Positions 1 through 12,142 of a stretch of DNA of 64,000 nucleotides are shown one piece after another. The position numbers and the translations under genes are program-made. The notes beneath the pieces are model-generated. The model was not told where the DNA came from. It did no database searches and saw nothing but the letters and a program-made list of their open reading frames with translations. The stretch is from assembly GCA_031772625.1 (NCBI GenBank), contig CM062819.1:824641003-824705002 (forward strand), in the 5' to 3' direction. How positions within the stretch are numbered: the stretch's first letter is position 1; every line of letters begins with the position of its first letter. The stretch comes from Pinus tabuliformis. Lineage: Eukaryota > Streptophyta > Pinopsida > Pinales > Pinaceae.

Positions 1-663
1 TCATTTTCAATATTTTCTTTTCAATTATCTCAGCATGTGTGCCATTTTGATTTTCTTATTTTCAGCAGTTAGATGATGAAATATATGTACATGGAAAGTT
101 TGAAAAATGGTAGCTGCAATTCGAGGTAGATAAACAGATTTTCCTTTTTTTATGAAAACATAAGCAAAAACAATACATACACATAATACCAACCATTATA
201 TCAAAGACTTGTGAGTTGAGAAATGTGTTGAAAGTGTATGTTCCCAGAATGACACATTGGCGGGGTTCTTGGTTATGACTAAGTGTAGCACTCTGAACCC
301 TGAGATTTGCCTGCCACTCCTATTCCCTAGGATTTACATCTTCACCTGTATACTAGTGAGAACTGTTTTATAATATAATGGCATGTCTGAGCTACTTTTC
401 ATCCATGTCAAGGTGCAGAGCTTTAACACTGCAAGGGTACATGCTTCATGTTTCTATTTCAACTGACCTGATATTTTTGGGTAGTGAAAGAACCAAGAAC
501 TAAGGATACAATATATAAGGTATTTCAATGAGCTTCGAAAGGCAGTAGAAATCTTAGTCCCTTCAAATAAGCTTCTAAGTAACTAAAATTTGTCATATGC
601 CTCAAACTATTTCGTGTAAACAGACTTCAATGGATAAGCAAATTTAATTATCCTATTTCTATT

Positions 664-703
664 TCAATGGATAAGCAATACAATTAAATTGTTTATCCAT
701 TGA
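664..703. repeat. 40-bp imperfect palindrome (hairpin)
   Basis: Two 16-bp arms, tcaatggataagcaat and attgtttatccattga, are inverted copies with one mismatch and are separated by an 8-bp AT-rich loop. The arm sequence occurs again as single copies at about 629-641 and, more weakly, near 708-717. Confidence 0.75.
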
Positions 704-1640
704 AAGTGAACTTCAATGAAGAAGAATTCAATTATCCTATATATATTTCTGTTGCACTTTTGAAACTCTGTTCTTGAGCGAATAAGTAATTTATGGATAA
801 GCTTTTATGTTTCAACCTATGATGCATGGGTACGGTAAGGTGTCGGTACAGTAAAATAATGATTAAGATATTTTGAACTATGGGTGAAGGGGTACAACAA
901 AATTCTTTTGTAAAGGAGGAGGTCATCAGGATGCAAGTACAACAAGTATCAGCACCAAGTACAACAAGTATCAGTACTCAGGAAACTGTTGTTTGAATGC
1001 TCGGTGAGTTTCGGGACAGAAACTTATTTTAATTTAATTCAAATGTCTCTCACATGGTAACGATTGGGGACACTTGGTAAAGTTTAAACTAACTCTTGAT
1101 AGAAGGCTTTGCCTATAGAACTGTAACCCAGGTTATGAAACTTGGAATTGATTAGGGTTGAAAACCTATTTGCCGACCTAGTAAACTCATTTTGTTATAG
1201 CTTGAAAATATCTATGGAATCATTTTGATAGAGACCCGAAATAGGGGAGAGGCCGATTCCATTAAAACATCAAGGTTTTCGGCCAGGTAAAACAATGAAA
1301 ACAATATCAATTACATCTACAATGAAAACGTCACTGCAAATAATAAAATTAAACAGAACCTGTTTAGTAAGGCTTATAATCTGAAAATGCAGGGTAACAT
1401 CGTGAGCTTCCTCGGTAAAACAGGTGAGCTGTATATTGGCATCAGTAGACTGGGTTCCATTTGATGAACTGCTGTCTGCCATAGTTCTCAATGCTACGTG
1501 TAAAGAAGTTATTTGTCAACTTGTCAAAGAATTTGTCGAAGGTCGAAAGAATTCAAGTTACAGTCTCAAACGCATGGCTGTTCACAGAAACATTCCGTTA
1601 TGGAGTAGCTTTAGGCCAAAAATTTTCGAAAATTCGTTTG

Positions 1641-1812
1641 TGAATTTACGATCTCGTTAGTCGAATTGTAGGAAAAAGAAAAAGGAAGTAGAATTAAGCT
1701 AAAATAGTTCAGAAATGTTTGTGTGAATTTATGATCTCGTAAGTCGAAAGTTAAGGGAAAAAAAAAAATCTAAAATGCTTTTATGAATTTATGATGTCGT
1801 GAAGTCAGTGTT
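1641..1812. repeat. Degenerate repeated motif, three copies
   Basis: Copies of a roughly 20-bp motif (tgaatttacgatctcgt and variants) start at 1641, 1734 and 1794. Spacing is uneven (93 and 60 bp), so this is a decayed local duplication and not a clean satellite. Confidence 0.5.
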
Positions 1813-1861
1813 TGAGATTATAAATATTAAAGAAACCCCACCCAAGGGGTTGGAGGTATCA

Positions 1862-1880
1862 TTTTTTTTTTCTTTTTAAG
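1862..1880 (-). other. LINE poly(A) tail
   Basis: On the plus strand this is a T-rich run with one interrupting C, lying 43 bp beyond the last ORF2 codon. Read on the element's strand it is an A-rich tail, as expected for target-primed reverse transcription. It fixes the 3' end of the LINE. Confidence 0.7.
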
Positions 1881-1923
1881 TGAACATCGATACTTTGTAT
1901 TGATTTTTGAGGCTAAAAATAGT

Positions 1924-4900
1924 TTATGGGACAGATTGCTTCTTCATATGTTTGATGTATTCAGCTATTTTTTTATAAAGCTTCACAATAAATGCTCTTA
2001 GCTTCTCGACAAACCCCTCGCTAAATAAATTATCCCAAGAGCTAGCTGCCAGCATATTTGCATAACTTTCCCTGTTATCTTTGAAGGCCTCACATTCTAA
2101 AATGAAATGCTTTTTTGTTTCCACTTTCCAGAAGAACAACAAATGCATACCCTTTCCTCCCACGCTTCCTTTGGCCTTTTCCAACGCCCTATTTCACAAC
2201 AGACTTGATGAGAATTAGTCCTTAACTGAGCAATAAGAATTTTGGCTCTCCAAGAGATCTTGGCCTCTATGTATGCTTTTGGTTGATAATTATGAGTGGG
2301 ATTAAACACTTCAATATAGTAATTTTTCTTTCTTTCTAGCTCCTTATCCCAAGTATGTTTGTGGAACTTTTCCATAACAAAAGCTTTTATCTCTTTGTTG
2401 TTTATGGGACACGCGTTCAAGCAAATACCCCATTTACTAAACCATTTACTAAACTCTATCATTTGTTATTTTGTTGCATCCAAGTTTTTTAGCTCTTGCA
2501 TAATCTATCATTAAAGACAACCTTAGGCCATCTACCCTCTTCCATTTGCTCAAATTTTTTTTAAATACCTTATGAGTCGCATCATAGCAATTGCTTCAAT
2601 AGGAGCAGTCCCTGTTTCACTTAACAAGATATCATAAGGAACTGCACTTTTAATCTTAAATTTGTTTGTAATCAAACGCTTCTGAATTTTCTCAATTTGT
2701 CTCCACTGTATGTCGGAGATACTGCTAGCCCACAGCTCACAACCATAGAGAGTCACCGGAACCACTAGAAGCCCAAAAAGAGTTTGAGTGGTCTTCCAGT
2801 CCCATAACTCTGCCTCTCTACACCTATTTTGAAAAGCATAAAATGCTTTACAACCCCCCAAAGTTCTTTTCTTTCTACAACCATTCCAGCTTAGATTTTT
2901 GTTGAAGTCAATTTCGAGGCATTTGTAATCCGCAACTTCTTCCAGAATGTTGCCTTCAAAGTAGAACTTATGTTGGTTATGTTTTCTTTTGTTAGAGAAG
3001 ACCACTACTTTCGTTTTGTTGATATTGACTTGCATCCCCACACTTCTACAAAAATGCTCAAGGGATAGTAAGTGCTCTTGCAAACTAAGAGCCGATTTAG
3101 CAATCAGAATAAGGTCATCTACATACAAAAGAAGCCTTATAACAAACTTGCACAAATAGATACCATCACCCCCTTGTGAATTTAACCACTCCTCAAGCTT
3201 GTCGATATATAAACCAAAAAGGGTAGGAGACAATGGGCAACCTTGCTTGACCCTGATATCACTTCTAAAACTTTCAGAAATGCCTACTGAAGTTCTAGTT
3301 TTGACTTTTACCTCTTCATACAGCCTATGCACAGCTGCTCTCAAATGTTTAGGAACCCCAAGTTCCTCCATTCTCTGCCAAAGTTTATCCCTAGGAACCG
3401 AGTCAAGCGCTTTTCTGAAATCAACAAAGCAACAAAATACTTCTTCCTTTTTCTCCCAAACTTTTTCAATGATGTGCCTTAAAGTTATGCAATGATCAAC
3501 TGTGGAATGCTTAGGTCTAAAACCTATTTGCCCTTTAGCACACTTATCTCTTTCTTCTGCCCACTTGCTAATTTTGTTTTCTAGCATGCTTCCAAATAGC
3601 TTTGCAAACAAAGGGTTTATCATGATGATCCTATAATTGGAGGGATTATTGACGTCACCGCTCTTGAAAAGAGGTATTGCCAGACTAGTTGCCCAATCTG
3701 TGGGGAGCCCTTGTTGTATGATGTTGTTGAAGATTATTGTAATGTGAGGTGCAAGAATATTTGAGCCCCACTTTAGATACTCTGCTTGGAGTTCAGCTAA
3801 GTCTTTTGCTTTTCCAACACCCAACTTCTTGATACCCATCTCTACCTCTTGTACCGTGAAGAGTTCAGTATCAGTGTTGACCAGGGGGGAGGGTCAACCT
3901 TGGGAACCTGCTCATAGAGTTGTCTTGCATAGTCAAACCATTTAGAAGTTGTAATATTATTTCAAATTTGTATCTTTTTCAGTTGGAGCTCCTTCCAAAA
4001 TAATTTGGGATTATTTTTCCCAAGGAAGATTAGTTCTTCCCTCCTTGAGACCATGAAATAGTCTTTTTCTTGCTTAATAATTGCTTGTAAGATTTGAGCT
4101 TTATGTTATCCTTGTTTGACTCTTTCCACATTCTCTTTGCCTTTTTGCATTCTTCGTCAAACCAAGCATTAACCGAAAAGCAATTTGTTTCAGACTTCTT
4201 AATTTTTGTTCTTTTGCACTTTGCAAGTGCGCATTGAATTAAATGTGTTAATTCATGACTATAAAGGCTGTGAATTGTAATTTTCTCCTTCTCAAAGAGC
4301 CTCTCTAGTGTCATTTTGAAGGTATTACAATTTTCTGGGGTCAAAAGAACTATGCCCTGTGGGAGATTTTGTTGGACATGCTGAATCTTTTACTCTAATT
4401 GTTTCTTTCCAATCCAAGAGAAACATAAATAAATTGGCTTGTGATCTGATTTCAAATCCCACAGTTGATCTCCAACCAAAACTTCTTCCATTTTCTCACA
4501 CAAACCATGTGAGCAAATTACATAATCTACCACACTTGCTCCATTGTAAATATTGCAAGTGAAACTACCGGACTTTGCCCATCTAGTCAAGCCATTACAA
4601 ATGACTAAATCAAAGGCCCCACATAGAGTAAGCAATTATTCACCAAAGGGATTGCAACCCTTTTCCTCTGAAATTCTTTCCCACTGATGATTACTTTCTT
4701 ATGTAAGCCAAATAGGGTCACAATCATCTTTACAACAAAGAATGCTAGCTTGCTCATTTGTAGTCCTAGCATTGAAATCACCCACTATAAGGACTTCACC
4801 TAGCTGCGAATATGTTGCAATATCTGCTTTTAAAGCTACAAATGGATCTTTGTGGTCAAGCCCTCTACCTTTGTAGATTTTTGAAACCTATGGTGCAAAA

Positions 4901-5222
4901 TAGCATGTTGCAATTCTGATGTGGTTTCCATTTTCTGATATTTTAAACCAAATGAATTGCTTATTTGAGCCTTCTTTTTCTAACTGAATGAGACGACCTT
5001 CTTTATCCCTTACTAAAACCATGATACCCTTGTGCCCTTTGCCATTCCCTGTTGCATTATTCCACACCGCCATCTTCCAATATCCTTCAAACAAAGGTGT
5101 CTTGCACCCTTCATGCTCATGTGTTTCTATGAGGCAAATTATGTCTCTATTTTCCACAATAGGCCGTAACCCAGGTCCTCGTCTCCATGGGTAAACTCTG
5201 CAGTTCCAACAAACTAATCTTA
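1924..5222 (-). pseudogene. LINE ORF2: endonuclease-reverse transcriptase, broken
   Basis: The ORF2 protein nicks the target DNA and copies the LINE RNA at the nick. The start of the EEP endonuclease is seen near 5222-5157 (CWNCRVYPW, then the ICLIETH catalytic region), GDFNA near 4771-4785, and SDHKPI near 4430-4450. The reverse transcriptase lies mainly in one open segment, 2550-3839 (429 codons), with GFRPKHSTVDH, a QGCPLSPTLF block and the active site YVDD near 3112-3127; most L1 enzymes have YADD or FADD. The C-terminal CCHC-type zinc finger near 2100-2165 reads RVCICC, then HFILEC after a frameshift. Several stops or frameshifts separate the endonuclease pieces (4888, 4390, 4030), and the RT is cut off from the tail at 2550. 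Family assignment is secure; activity is excluded. Confidence 0.85.
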
Positions 5223-5508
5223 AGGAAACCTAGGTATGACTTGATTGTTATTTATTTTGACATGCAAGACTCACATTTGAGTCTTTGTCCCTATTTTCCC
5301 ATACCGTCCTTGCTTTTTGATTTCTTGTTGAAGAGTTTGTTGCCTCTTCTTTATTACCATCTTATTGCTCTATTCTGGAAGGAGGTCCAAATTGTGCTAT
5401 CACAGCTTTGCCTTTATAAATCTATGCTCTCTTTCCTTCATCTCTTGCTGCCCTAACCTTTAAAATTTCCTCCCTTCTTTCCTCTTGTTGTTTTATAGTT
5501 AAATCTTC
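5223..5508 (-). other. LINE ORF1-ORF2 spacer
   Basis: About 285 bp between the end of ORF1 and the first recognisable endonuclease residues. The plus-strand frame 5187-5456 is only the reverse complement and has no domain. The true ORF2 start could lie inside this spacer. Confidence 0.5.
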
Positions 5509-6543
5509 TTATAGGGAAAAATGAGAACCCCTCAAGAGATGTTTCTTGCTTAGAATAATATATTTATCATGCAAGCTAGGCATAATGACTTTTATGGGCC
5601 TGGCTCTCTCCCCGTTAAACTTATCCACCCTCCATGTTTGGCATAATTTTCCTTGCCATAGCAACTTGTCTTTCAAGAAGTCTCTTGCAAGGTCAAGAGT
5701 ACATTCATTTTTCCCATAGTCTTTCACCCCTTTAATAATTATGTTTGTTGCCCTATTTTGTCTTTCCTTGCCTTCACTATCTTGCATGTTGTCAACCTGA
5801 ATATTTGTTTCTCCTTCCTTATTAGTAGAATTGCTAATAACTTGAGCCCAAGTTTTGGAAAATTTGGTGGAATCTTCTTTCATTTCTTCTCTTGCGTTCT
5901 CTTCATGGTTGTTTATTTGGGTAATCATTTTCCCTTTATCCTGGGATGATTTCATATTCACCACCTATGTACTTTCCACTACAGATTTCTTTATGTTTTG
6001 CACATTCGTCTTCATGCATTGCCATTCTGTCTTCCCTATCAGGAGAGCTTCCTGTAGCAATGCCACTTGTTCTTTTAAAATTTTATTGCTTTCTGCTAAC
6101 ACCTTGTTCTCAGCCGTTATTATATGAATTTTATGATCTCTTTCCTGCCCTTTAGCTTCTAAAACCTCCAACCTTTGTTTTGCATTTAACAATTCTTTCA
6201 CATAAAGATGAGATGACCAAGTGAGAGGTGTGGATGTGGGACTATATAAGGCAGAATCATCAATGACTTTTCCTTTGGACTTCTTGTTGCCATGTGCTTG
6301 TGGAGGAGACTTGTTTGAATGCTTTTTGCGAAGGGCTCGATTACTTTTCTTTTTAGACTGTTTCTTCCTTGTTTGCTCCCATTTTAGACGGGTTATTCTT
6401 CATTTTAAAATGCCCTGATATTGTTTGGCATTGACCCAAACCCACTTCCCAGCTTTGGCGGATGAGGCAATTTTCACTTGTCCTAAATCATTTGTCTCCA
6501 CATGTTTTGAAATGTCTAGTTCCTTTGTCATGTTTGAATGCAT
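5509..6543 (-). pseudogene. LINE ORF1 with NF-YA-like N-terminal motif, coiled coil and RRM-like domain; two stops
   Basis: One reading frame runs 344 codons from an ATG at 6543 to 5509, broken only by TGA at 6400-6402 (residue 48) and TAG at 5965-5967 (residue 193). An in-frame stop lies upstream of 6543. Residues 37-47 read VNAKQYQGILK, then after the stop RITRLKWE. This matches the first conserved helix of NF-YA (VNAKQYxxILKRRxxRxK), and the TGA stands where Arg (CGA) is usual. Residues about 50-75 are very basic (RKKQSKKKSNR). Residues about 115-190 form a heptad-rich coiled coil. The C-terminal part, NIIIKGV and later RPIKVIMPSL, resembles the RRM of L1 ORF1 RNA-binding proteins. L1 ORF1 proteins normally trimerise and coat the RNA. 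The NF-YA match is my reading of a short motif; the second NF-YA helix (DNA contact) is not visible. Confidence 0.75.
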
Positions 6544-7063
6544 TTGTTGTTGCTTGCTCCCTGCTCGATACTTCTATTGCATAAAAACTCCCTGCTCTCA
6601 CACTGCTCACTGTTCACTGCTCGCTGCTCTCACTGCTGCCCACACTGCTCTGCTCATATTGCTAACGACACTGCGCACCACACTGCTCTGCTCATCAATG
6701 CCAAAGTGGCTTGCCCTGAGGATCCAGAAGAATTGCATATTCTTGTACTTCTTCACAAATCCCTTTGTTATGTCTTCGCTGCCGCAATAGAGTTCACCCC
6801 AAGAAAAAGCATTGCTCATGTGATAATTGGTTGAAAATAGTAGAAATCCTTTAAAGAATTTTCAAATTCACCAACAGTCCAAAGAATGCGCTCTCGACAT
6901 TCAACAATATACAGCGTTATTCAGTCCTACTTGTTTCCGATAAAGCATCCTGCATTATTCAATCCTTGTTCCTCATCCTGGCAGCACTCTTGGCCTGCGT
7001 TCTATACTAGTGGGTCTTTGTTGCCTCTGCTTTGAAGTTCATGATTTAGTTCCTTCCCTCGGT

Positions 7064-7451
7064 GTTAGAGATTACTAATTGGAACTTCGCAAGGGCGAAG
7101 GTCGATGCATGACTTATAAATTAGGAGTCATTTTTAATATAAGTAATTTGGTTCGGGTTCGGGTTTTACGATTTGAAATTCAACAAAATTTTAAAGTCAT
7201 TATTCAATTTAATATATTAAAAAGTTTAGATGGAGCTAGCATTTCGTGGAGGGTAAAGTTAGAGATTACTAATTGGAACTTCGCAAGGGCGAAGGTCGAT
7301 GCATGACTTATAAATTAGGAGTCATTTTTAATATAAGTAATTTGGTTCGGGTTCGGGTTTTACGATTTGAAATTCAACAAAATTTTAAAGTCATTATTCA
7401 ATTTAATATATTAAAAAGTTTAGATGGAGCTAGCATTTCGTGGAGGGTAAA
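7064..7451. repeat. Perfect tandem duplication, 2 x 194 bp
   Basis: The block 7064-7257 is followed directly by 7258-7451, and I read no difference between the copies. Each begins gttagagattact and ends tggagggtaaa. The last part of each copy (ctagcatttcgtggagggtaaa) is the start of the LINE-like coding remnant that continues after 7451, so the duplication involved the 5' edge of that remnant. Identity in an otherwise eroded region implies recent duplication or an assembly artefact. Confidence 0.9.
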
Positions 7452-7965
7452 GGTTCTTATTTCTCAATTGAGGACCAATCGCATCAACTTCGATGTGAAA
7501 GAGGATGGTGGAAAAGACGTAAGGAAGCTTGGGAAGGTAGGTCGAATGGTATAAATTTCATAACTTTCTTTGGGCTAAAAACTTTAATGCCAATGTCTTT
7601 CACAAAGTCAATTGAGATCTTTGTTGCACTCCTCATGAATATGGTGGCTTAGATAACATTAAAACCAAGATTGAGACTCGAGCTCTTTGTATGAAGAGGG
7701 TGGTGAGGGGTGTAATGGTAAAAGTGTCATGGAAGGTCTTGCTCAAACATCATATTAGTCAAACATTATATTAGTTAAGGGGCTCTTTGTGGGGCCAACA
7801 ACTATGGTAGGGTCTTTCTTTCAAACCTTAGCGGTCATGTGTTAAGGTTAAGGTTGTTGGTGTGTTTGTGATTTAGAGCATCCATAAGGCTTGAGAAATC
7901 ATGAAGCATTTTCTTTCATGGAAAGATATTTCATTGTGTTATAGAATATATTTTAATGATCTTTA
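7425..7965 (+). pseudogene. LINE-derived coding remnant
   Basis: At 7436-7535 two frames together match the ORF2 tail of the LINE at 2097-2462: SWRVKVLISQLRTN in one frame, then CERGWWKRRKEAW in the next, against SWRAKILIAQLRTN and CEIGRWKRPKEAW. Further on, at about 7630-7690, come TPHEYGGL and RALCMKRVV, similar to the GGL...RAL block after the RT in plant LINEs, and FLSWKDISLCY near 7910. A run of A at 8331-8347 could be the tail of this remnant. It is full of stops. Confidence 0.6.
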
Positions 7966-10511
7966 CATTTGATGGCCACTCTAGTTTTGCATGAGCGAAT
8001 GTTGTCAACCAAGCAACCTAGCTATTGCCTAATTGTTGTTCAAACAAGTATCCAAGCAATTAAAGCCTTGATTAACAGAAAAATAAGGGATTGTGTCTCC
8101 CAACTACAATTTAAACATAAATTCAAGTTGCCCCACATAAAAAAAGTTCATATTGGAATTTATATAGTAAGTTGTCCTAACCATGGCTACTTGGGAGCGT
8201 GAGAGAAAAAACATTTTCAAAATCTCTTGGGTTAGGAGCGATTTTGAGAGTGAATTTTATATAATATATATTTTTTATACTTTGAGGCATGTATGTCAAC
8301 AAAAGCATGTAGAATGATGAATTAGTGACAAAAAAAAAAAAAAAAAACATGGATTAAACCATATAACACCATTCATCTAGTAGTTATAATCTTCATCAAC
8401 CATGGGTCCACAAATTACAAGTTCTCATTTATATAGCAAGTAAGGGTGCACATAACTAAAAGAACATCGAGTGCAATCCATCTTTGAATCGAAAATACAT
8501 CAACAAATAATCTCTAGATGGCCTCTAAGATTCACAAATATCATGCTACAACAAACACATATATATCATCAAAAGCATTGCCTATCTTGGGATCTTTGTC
8601 AATAATATCACCCTTTAAACATTAAAATAAGGTAGAAAAAACATAGCATTGTCAAGTCAAGATTTTGTTTGAGTGATGGGTACATTTTTAGTAGGGTCGT
8701 GATAGAGGAGTTCGACAACCAATGTCACTAACATCAAGGTACATAGATGGCTTGGTGCTCTTGATTAAATACGAGTTTCATACCCTAGTACATGACAAAA
8801 TCCAATGGAAACATTACAATCCCCCTTGAATCCTGAAATCCTGAAAAACTGATAAGTTTGTTGGATTTTGAGTGAGATCTTCAATTCTACTTCTCTGTAT
8901 GAAATCCAATGAGGTTGAAACCACTCTCAGACATCCTGAGTCATTTCATGGTAATGTTAAAAATTTAAGTAAAATAATGAAAATGAAACATAAATGAGAA
9001 TGTCACTTTTACTTTAAAAATTTAACATTACCATGAATTGCATATCAATATTAGGGTCATAGGCTTGAATATTAGATTTCCCCACTCAAAAATTCTTGTT
9101 TATTTGAAAAAAATTGTGTTCGGAATGTCTTTGTGATTTTATTTTATTTTTGTGAAGAAAGCTAGAGAGCGATTATTTTTTGTGGGAGCGCGCTCCCGAA
9201 ATTCGCTTCCTATGGGAGCGGACTTCAAGAGCACACTCTTGATCCAATCCCACTCGGAGCGCACTTCATGGGGGGGGGGAAGCACTCGGCCACAACCCTC
9301 ATCCTAACTGAGTTTTTCCCAAATTTGTGCCTACTAATCCCTAAGGCTCAGTGTCAAGACCAAAATTAGGGACATGACATAACTTTTATTAGATACGAAC
9401 TTACCTTGGATTACAAATTTATTTATTTCAACCGTTGGTTGAAGGATATCCTAAACAATATTTAATGCTCAAGATCAAAGAAAAAAATGCATCTTTCTCA
9501 CTAAGGAGACTACCAAAAATGGACTTTGAGCGAAAGAAGGACGTCTTTCTCAATTTTCTTATTATAGGAGGCCTTCTAGTGGACCAAATACTAACTTACT
9601 TAGGTGTGAAAAACCTTCATTATCCTTTGTGGATGAGTTGAGACTTTGAAATAGAGTTTCTAGTGTGGCCTTAGGTTCAAGCCTTGTGTCAACAATACCT
9701 CCCTCCCTTCCTCCATCTCATAGAAAACTGTCATGTTACTTGACTTTGACTCCATATTACAGAGTGGGTATCTAAAGATCCCTTAGGCTCTTAAATTTTA
9801 TTATGCATGGTTGTTAGAATATGTTGAAATTTGTCTTGAGATAATGTAATGGAGTGATGTTTAATGACAAGGAGCTTTCTCACACTTTCTCATGGTAAGG
9901 TGATGTCATGACTTGTGTCAACTTGTCGTCACAAATTATTGTGTAAACAAACATGATTTGTACCAAAATAAACATGTAGAACAACTTTGGTACTTTTTGA
10001 ATGGGACCCCTTTACACTATGTATCAGATACCCTTAGCAAATATTTCCCCTTGTCAACATTGTCACATCAAGGAGACAACATGGTCATAGAGCGAAAAGA
10101 GCATAGTCATAGAGCGGAAAGAGCATGGTCATAGCTACCTCCCACCTAATTAAGAATGATAAATATTGACATTGGTCATGACCATTTATGAGAACCCAAA
10201 CCCTCCCAAATATGTTAATGATGGATGGGACCAAAGCATGGATGGTACTCCCTTAATGACTATTTGAGCACTAGCCCATGGCAAGCATGATAGCCTCATC
10301 TCATTGTTTGTACAAGTGCTTCAGAGTGTTTATGTTCACCCTACTTTCCCTATGACCACTAAACTTGTGTTTATTTGTTACTCTAAACATGAATTTATTG
10401 GATCACTTAGTATTTGGATGTTTTGGTGATATACAACCTTTTTTTTAAGTTTTTATAAGTATTTTACTCGATGATCGTGGACATTGCATTTGTGACATGC
10501 ATGTTGACACT
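7966..10511. other. No gene recognised
   Basis: AT-rich sequence with an A-run at 8331-8347 and a G-run near 9271-9279. Short frames at 7969-8202, 9435-9641 and 9913-10134 show no domain, signal or compositional sign of coding. A near duplicate 'tcatagagcg(g)aaagagcat' occurs twice near 10085-10130. Confidence 0.5.
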
Positions 10512-10850
10512 TATAAATGATCATATAAGCATAAAACACATGGAGCACACTCCTAAGGTTGTGGCAAGTAAAGGGTGGAAATGAAAGTTGACCACTTGGC
10601 ACCTCTTTTACAAGATATGCATTTTTTTTGTTGAAATAGGAGTAGAGTTCTTTTTGGAAAAAAGGCTTTTATAATGATCATCTAAGCATAAAACACATAG
10701 AACACACTCCTAAGGTTGTGGAAAATAAAGAGTGGAAATGAAAGTTGACCACTTGGCACCTCTTTTACCAGATATGCATATTTGGGTGATTTTTTTTTGT
10801 TGAAATAGGAGTAGAATTCCTTTTGGAAAAAAAGGCTTTCATAATGAAAG
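10512..10850. repeat. Tandem duplication of about 160 bp
   Basis: The block with ataaaacaca at 10531 recurs at 10688 (offset 157 bp). The copies stay alignable through ttgaaataggagtag at 10631 and 10800 (offset 169 bp, from a 12-bp insertion in the second copy). Both carry aaagttgaccacttggcacc. A few point differences show it is older than the 194-bp duplication. Confidence 0.85.
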
Positions 10851-11017
10851 CAAAATCCTCACAATAGCTTTCTAAACATGTATACTTAAAATACATATAT
10901 ATCCATGCTACTTGTGACTTTTTTCGAGTTCTTTGTGGCTATTAAAAAAAATGAAAAACAACAAGTTTTTAATATAAGCTTGGAATTTTTTAATTTTTAA
11001 CGTTTACGTATATGTTT

Positions 11018-11031
11018 TCATTATTTCATTT
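11018..11031. repeat. Target-site duplication of the minus-strand SINE
   Basis: The sequence tcattatttcattt is repeated exactly at 11235-11248 on the far side of the SINE. Confidence 0.85.
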
Positions 11032-11234
11032 TTTTTACGCTGTGGTTCATGAACATTGGGTGGTCGTTACATCCACGAGAAAATCTGGGCAGATCAACCC
11101 CGAAGGGAATCTTTTAAAGCTCGTCGGCCATACTAACCCCAAAGGCATCGAGGAGAATTGACCTGTAACCTCCCGATCAACGAGGCACTTAACAACAGGG
11201 ACTCAACGAATTGAGCTAACCTTTGGGGCTATTC
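11032..11234 (-). mobile_element. tRNA-derived SINE with target-site duplication
   Basis: Read on the minus strand the element starts near 11230 with a tRNA-like head: ttagctcaattcgttgag matches a pol III A box and ggtcaattctcc a B box, spaced as in a tRNA gene. A tRNA-unrelated body (ggccgacgag, gatctgcccagattttctcg) and a short A-rich 3' tail follow. It is flanked by the 14-bp direct repeat tcattatttcattt at 11018-11031 and 11235-11248, the mark of LINE-driven insertion. The copy at 11933-12142 shares the whole body. Confidence 0.85.
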
Positions 11235-11932
11235 TCATTATTTCATTTGTTTATATGTTTTAAAAAATATGTACAAAACCTTAAACCAACAACCGCCATT
11301 GTAGTTTCAAAGACATGCCAATAAGATGAATAATGTAATAATAAACATTTTTTAATCAAACCCAATCACCAAAAAATGGAGTTTAGAACAAATAAGTTTT
11401 GAAAGACAGGGTATAAATTACTTTGGTTTACATCCCAATTCAATGTGTACCACGCGTAAACAATACTTGTTATCGAACTCAGTACTTTATGTCCACCTTA
11501 ATATCATGCATTTGTTACTCAATTATATTCATTGCACTACATGAAATGATCCACATCATTAAAAAAAATAAACCATTACAGTATACACTTAATGGTTATG
11601 ATTCATATTGCAAATATGTTTATGTGTAGATATCTCTTCATATTTGACTTTCAAGATTATCAATGTAATTTTGAATTGTCCATACATTATCTTCACGTGG
11701 ATGGTAATATGGAATATTTCATTAGAATTATTGTGTGATTGTTATATGTATTATCATAAATGATAAAAATAGTGTATTCTCTTCATGGTCACCTACAAAC
11801 ATAAATCCAAGTGGTAAGATGTTACGTCACTATAAATATATCTTTTATTTTTATAAAAATTTACCTTCGAGATAGAGGTGAATGAGAGCATCTTGATTTT
11901 TAATGTGTGGGTTGATAAAAGACCTAACAAGA

Positions 11933-12142
11933 AAGCTTCAAGGGATAGTTTAATTGGACGAGTTCCTATTGCTAAGTACTTTACCTATTGGGAGGTCACA
12001 GAGTCAAATCTCCTCGACACCCCTCGGGTTAGGCCTTGTTAGTTTGGCCGACTAGTAGATCCCTTCAAGTTGATCTACCTGGATTTTCTCGTTGATGTAG
12101 CGGTCGCTTAGTGTTTGTGAACCACATTAAAGGGATTTTTTT
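11933..12142 (+). mobile_element. tRNA-derived SINE with target-site duplication, second copy
   Basis: Same family as 11032-11234 but on the plus strand and diverged. A-box-like agtttaattggacgag and B-box-like gagtcaaatctcc lie in the head; the shared body has tttggccgactag and gattttctcgttgatgtagc, and the copy ends in a T-run. Flanking direct repeats aaaagacctaac(a/g)aga at 11917-11932 and 12143-12158 differ at one of 16 bases. It inserted just upstream of, or into, a Penelope-like element. Confidence 0.85.

Larger units (their letters stand above)
1..1861. other. AT-rich stretch without a gene
   Basis: No open frame here resembles a protein. The stretch holds a 40-bp hairpin (664-703), a short duplication of an 'acaacaagtatcag' type motif near 935-975, and a loosely repeated motif (tgaatttatgatctcgt-like) starting at 1641, 1734 and 1794. 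The small plus-strand frame at 1424-1660 and the minus-strand one at 1270-1491 overlap each other and show no domain. Confidence 0.6.
1862..6834 (-). mobile_element. L1-type LINE retrotransposon, nearly full length, decayed
   Basis: The element reads from about 6834 down to a poly(A) tail, seen as a T-run on the plus strand at 1862-1880. It holds ORF1 (coiled coil and RRM-like C-terminus) followed by ORF2 (EEP endonuclease, reverse transcriptase, C-terminal zinc finger), the normal L1 order. Both ORFs have stops and frameshifts, so it cannot move by itself. The 5' boundary is uncertain: noncoding sequence rich in agcagtg repeats runs from 6544 to about 6834 and could be its 5' UTR. I found no convincing target-site duplication. 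Confidence 0.85.

Noticed and set aside
3199-3495. Plus-strand frame of 98 codons
   Set aside because: Antisense shadow of the LINE reverse transcriptase.
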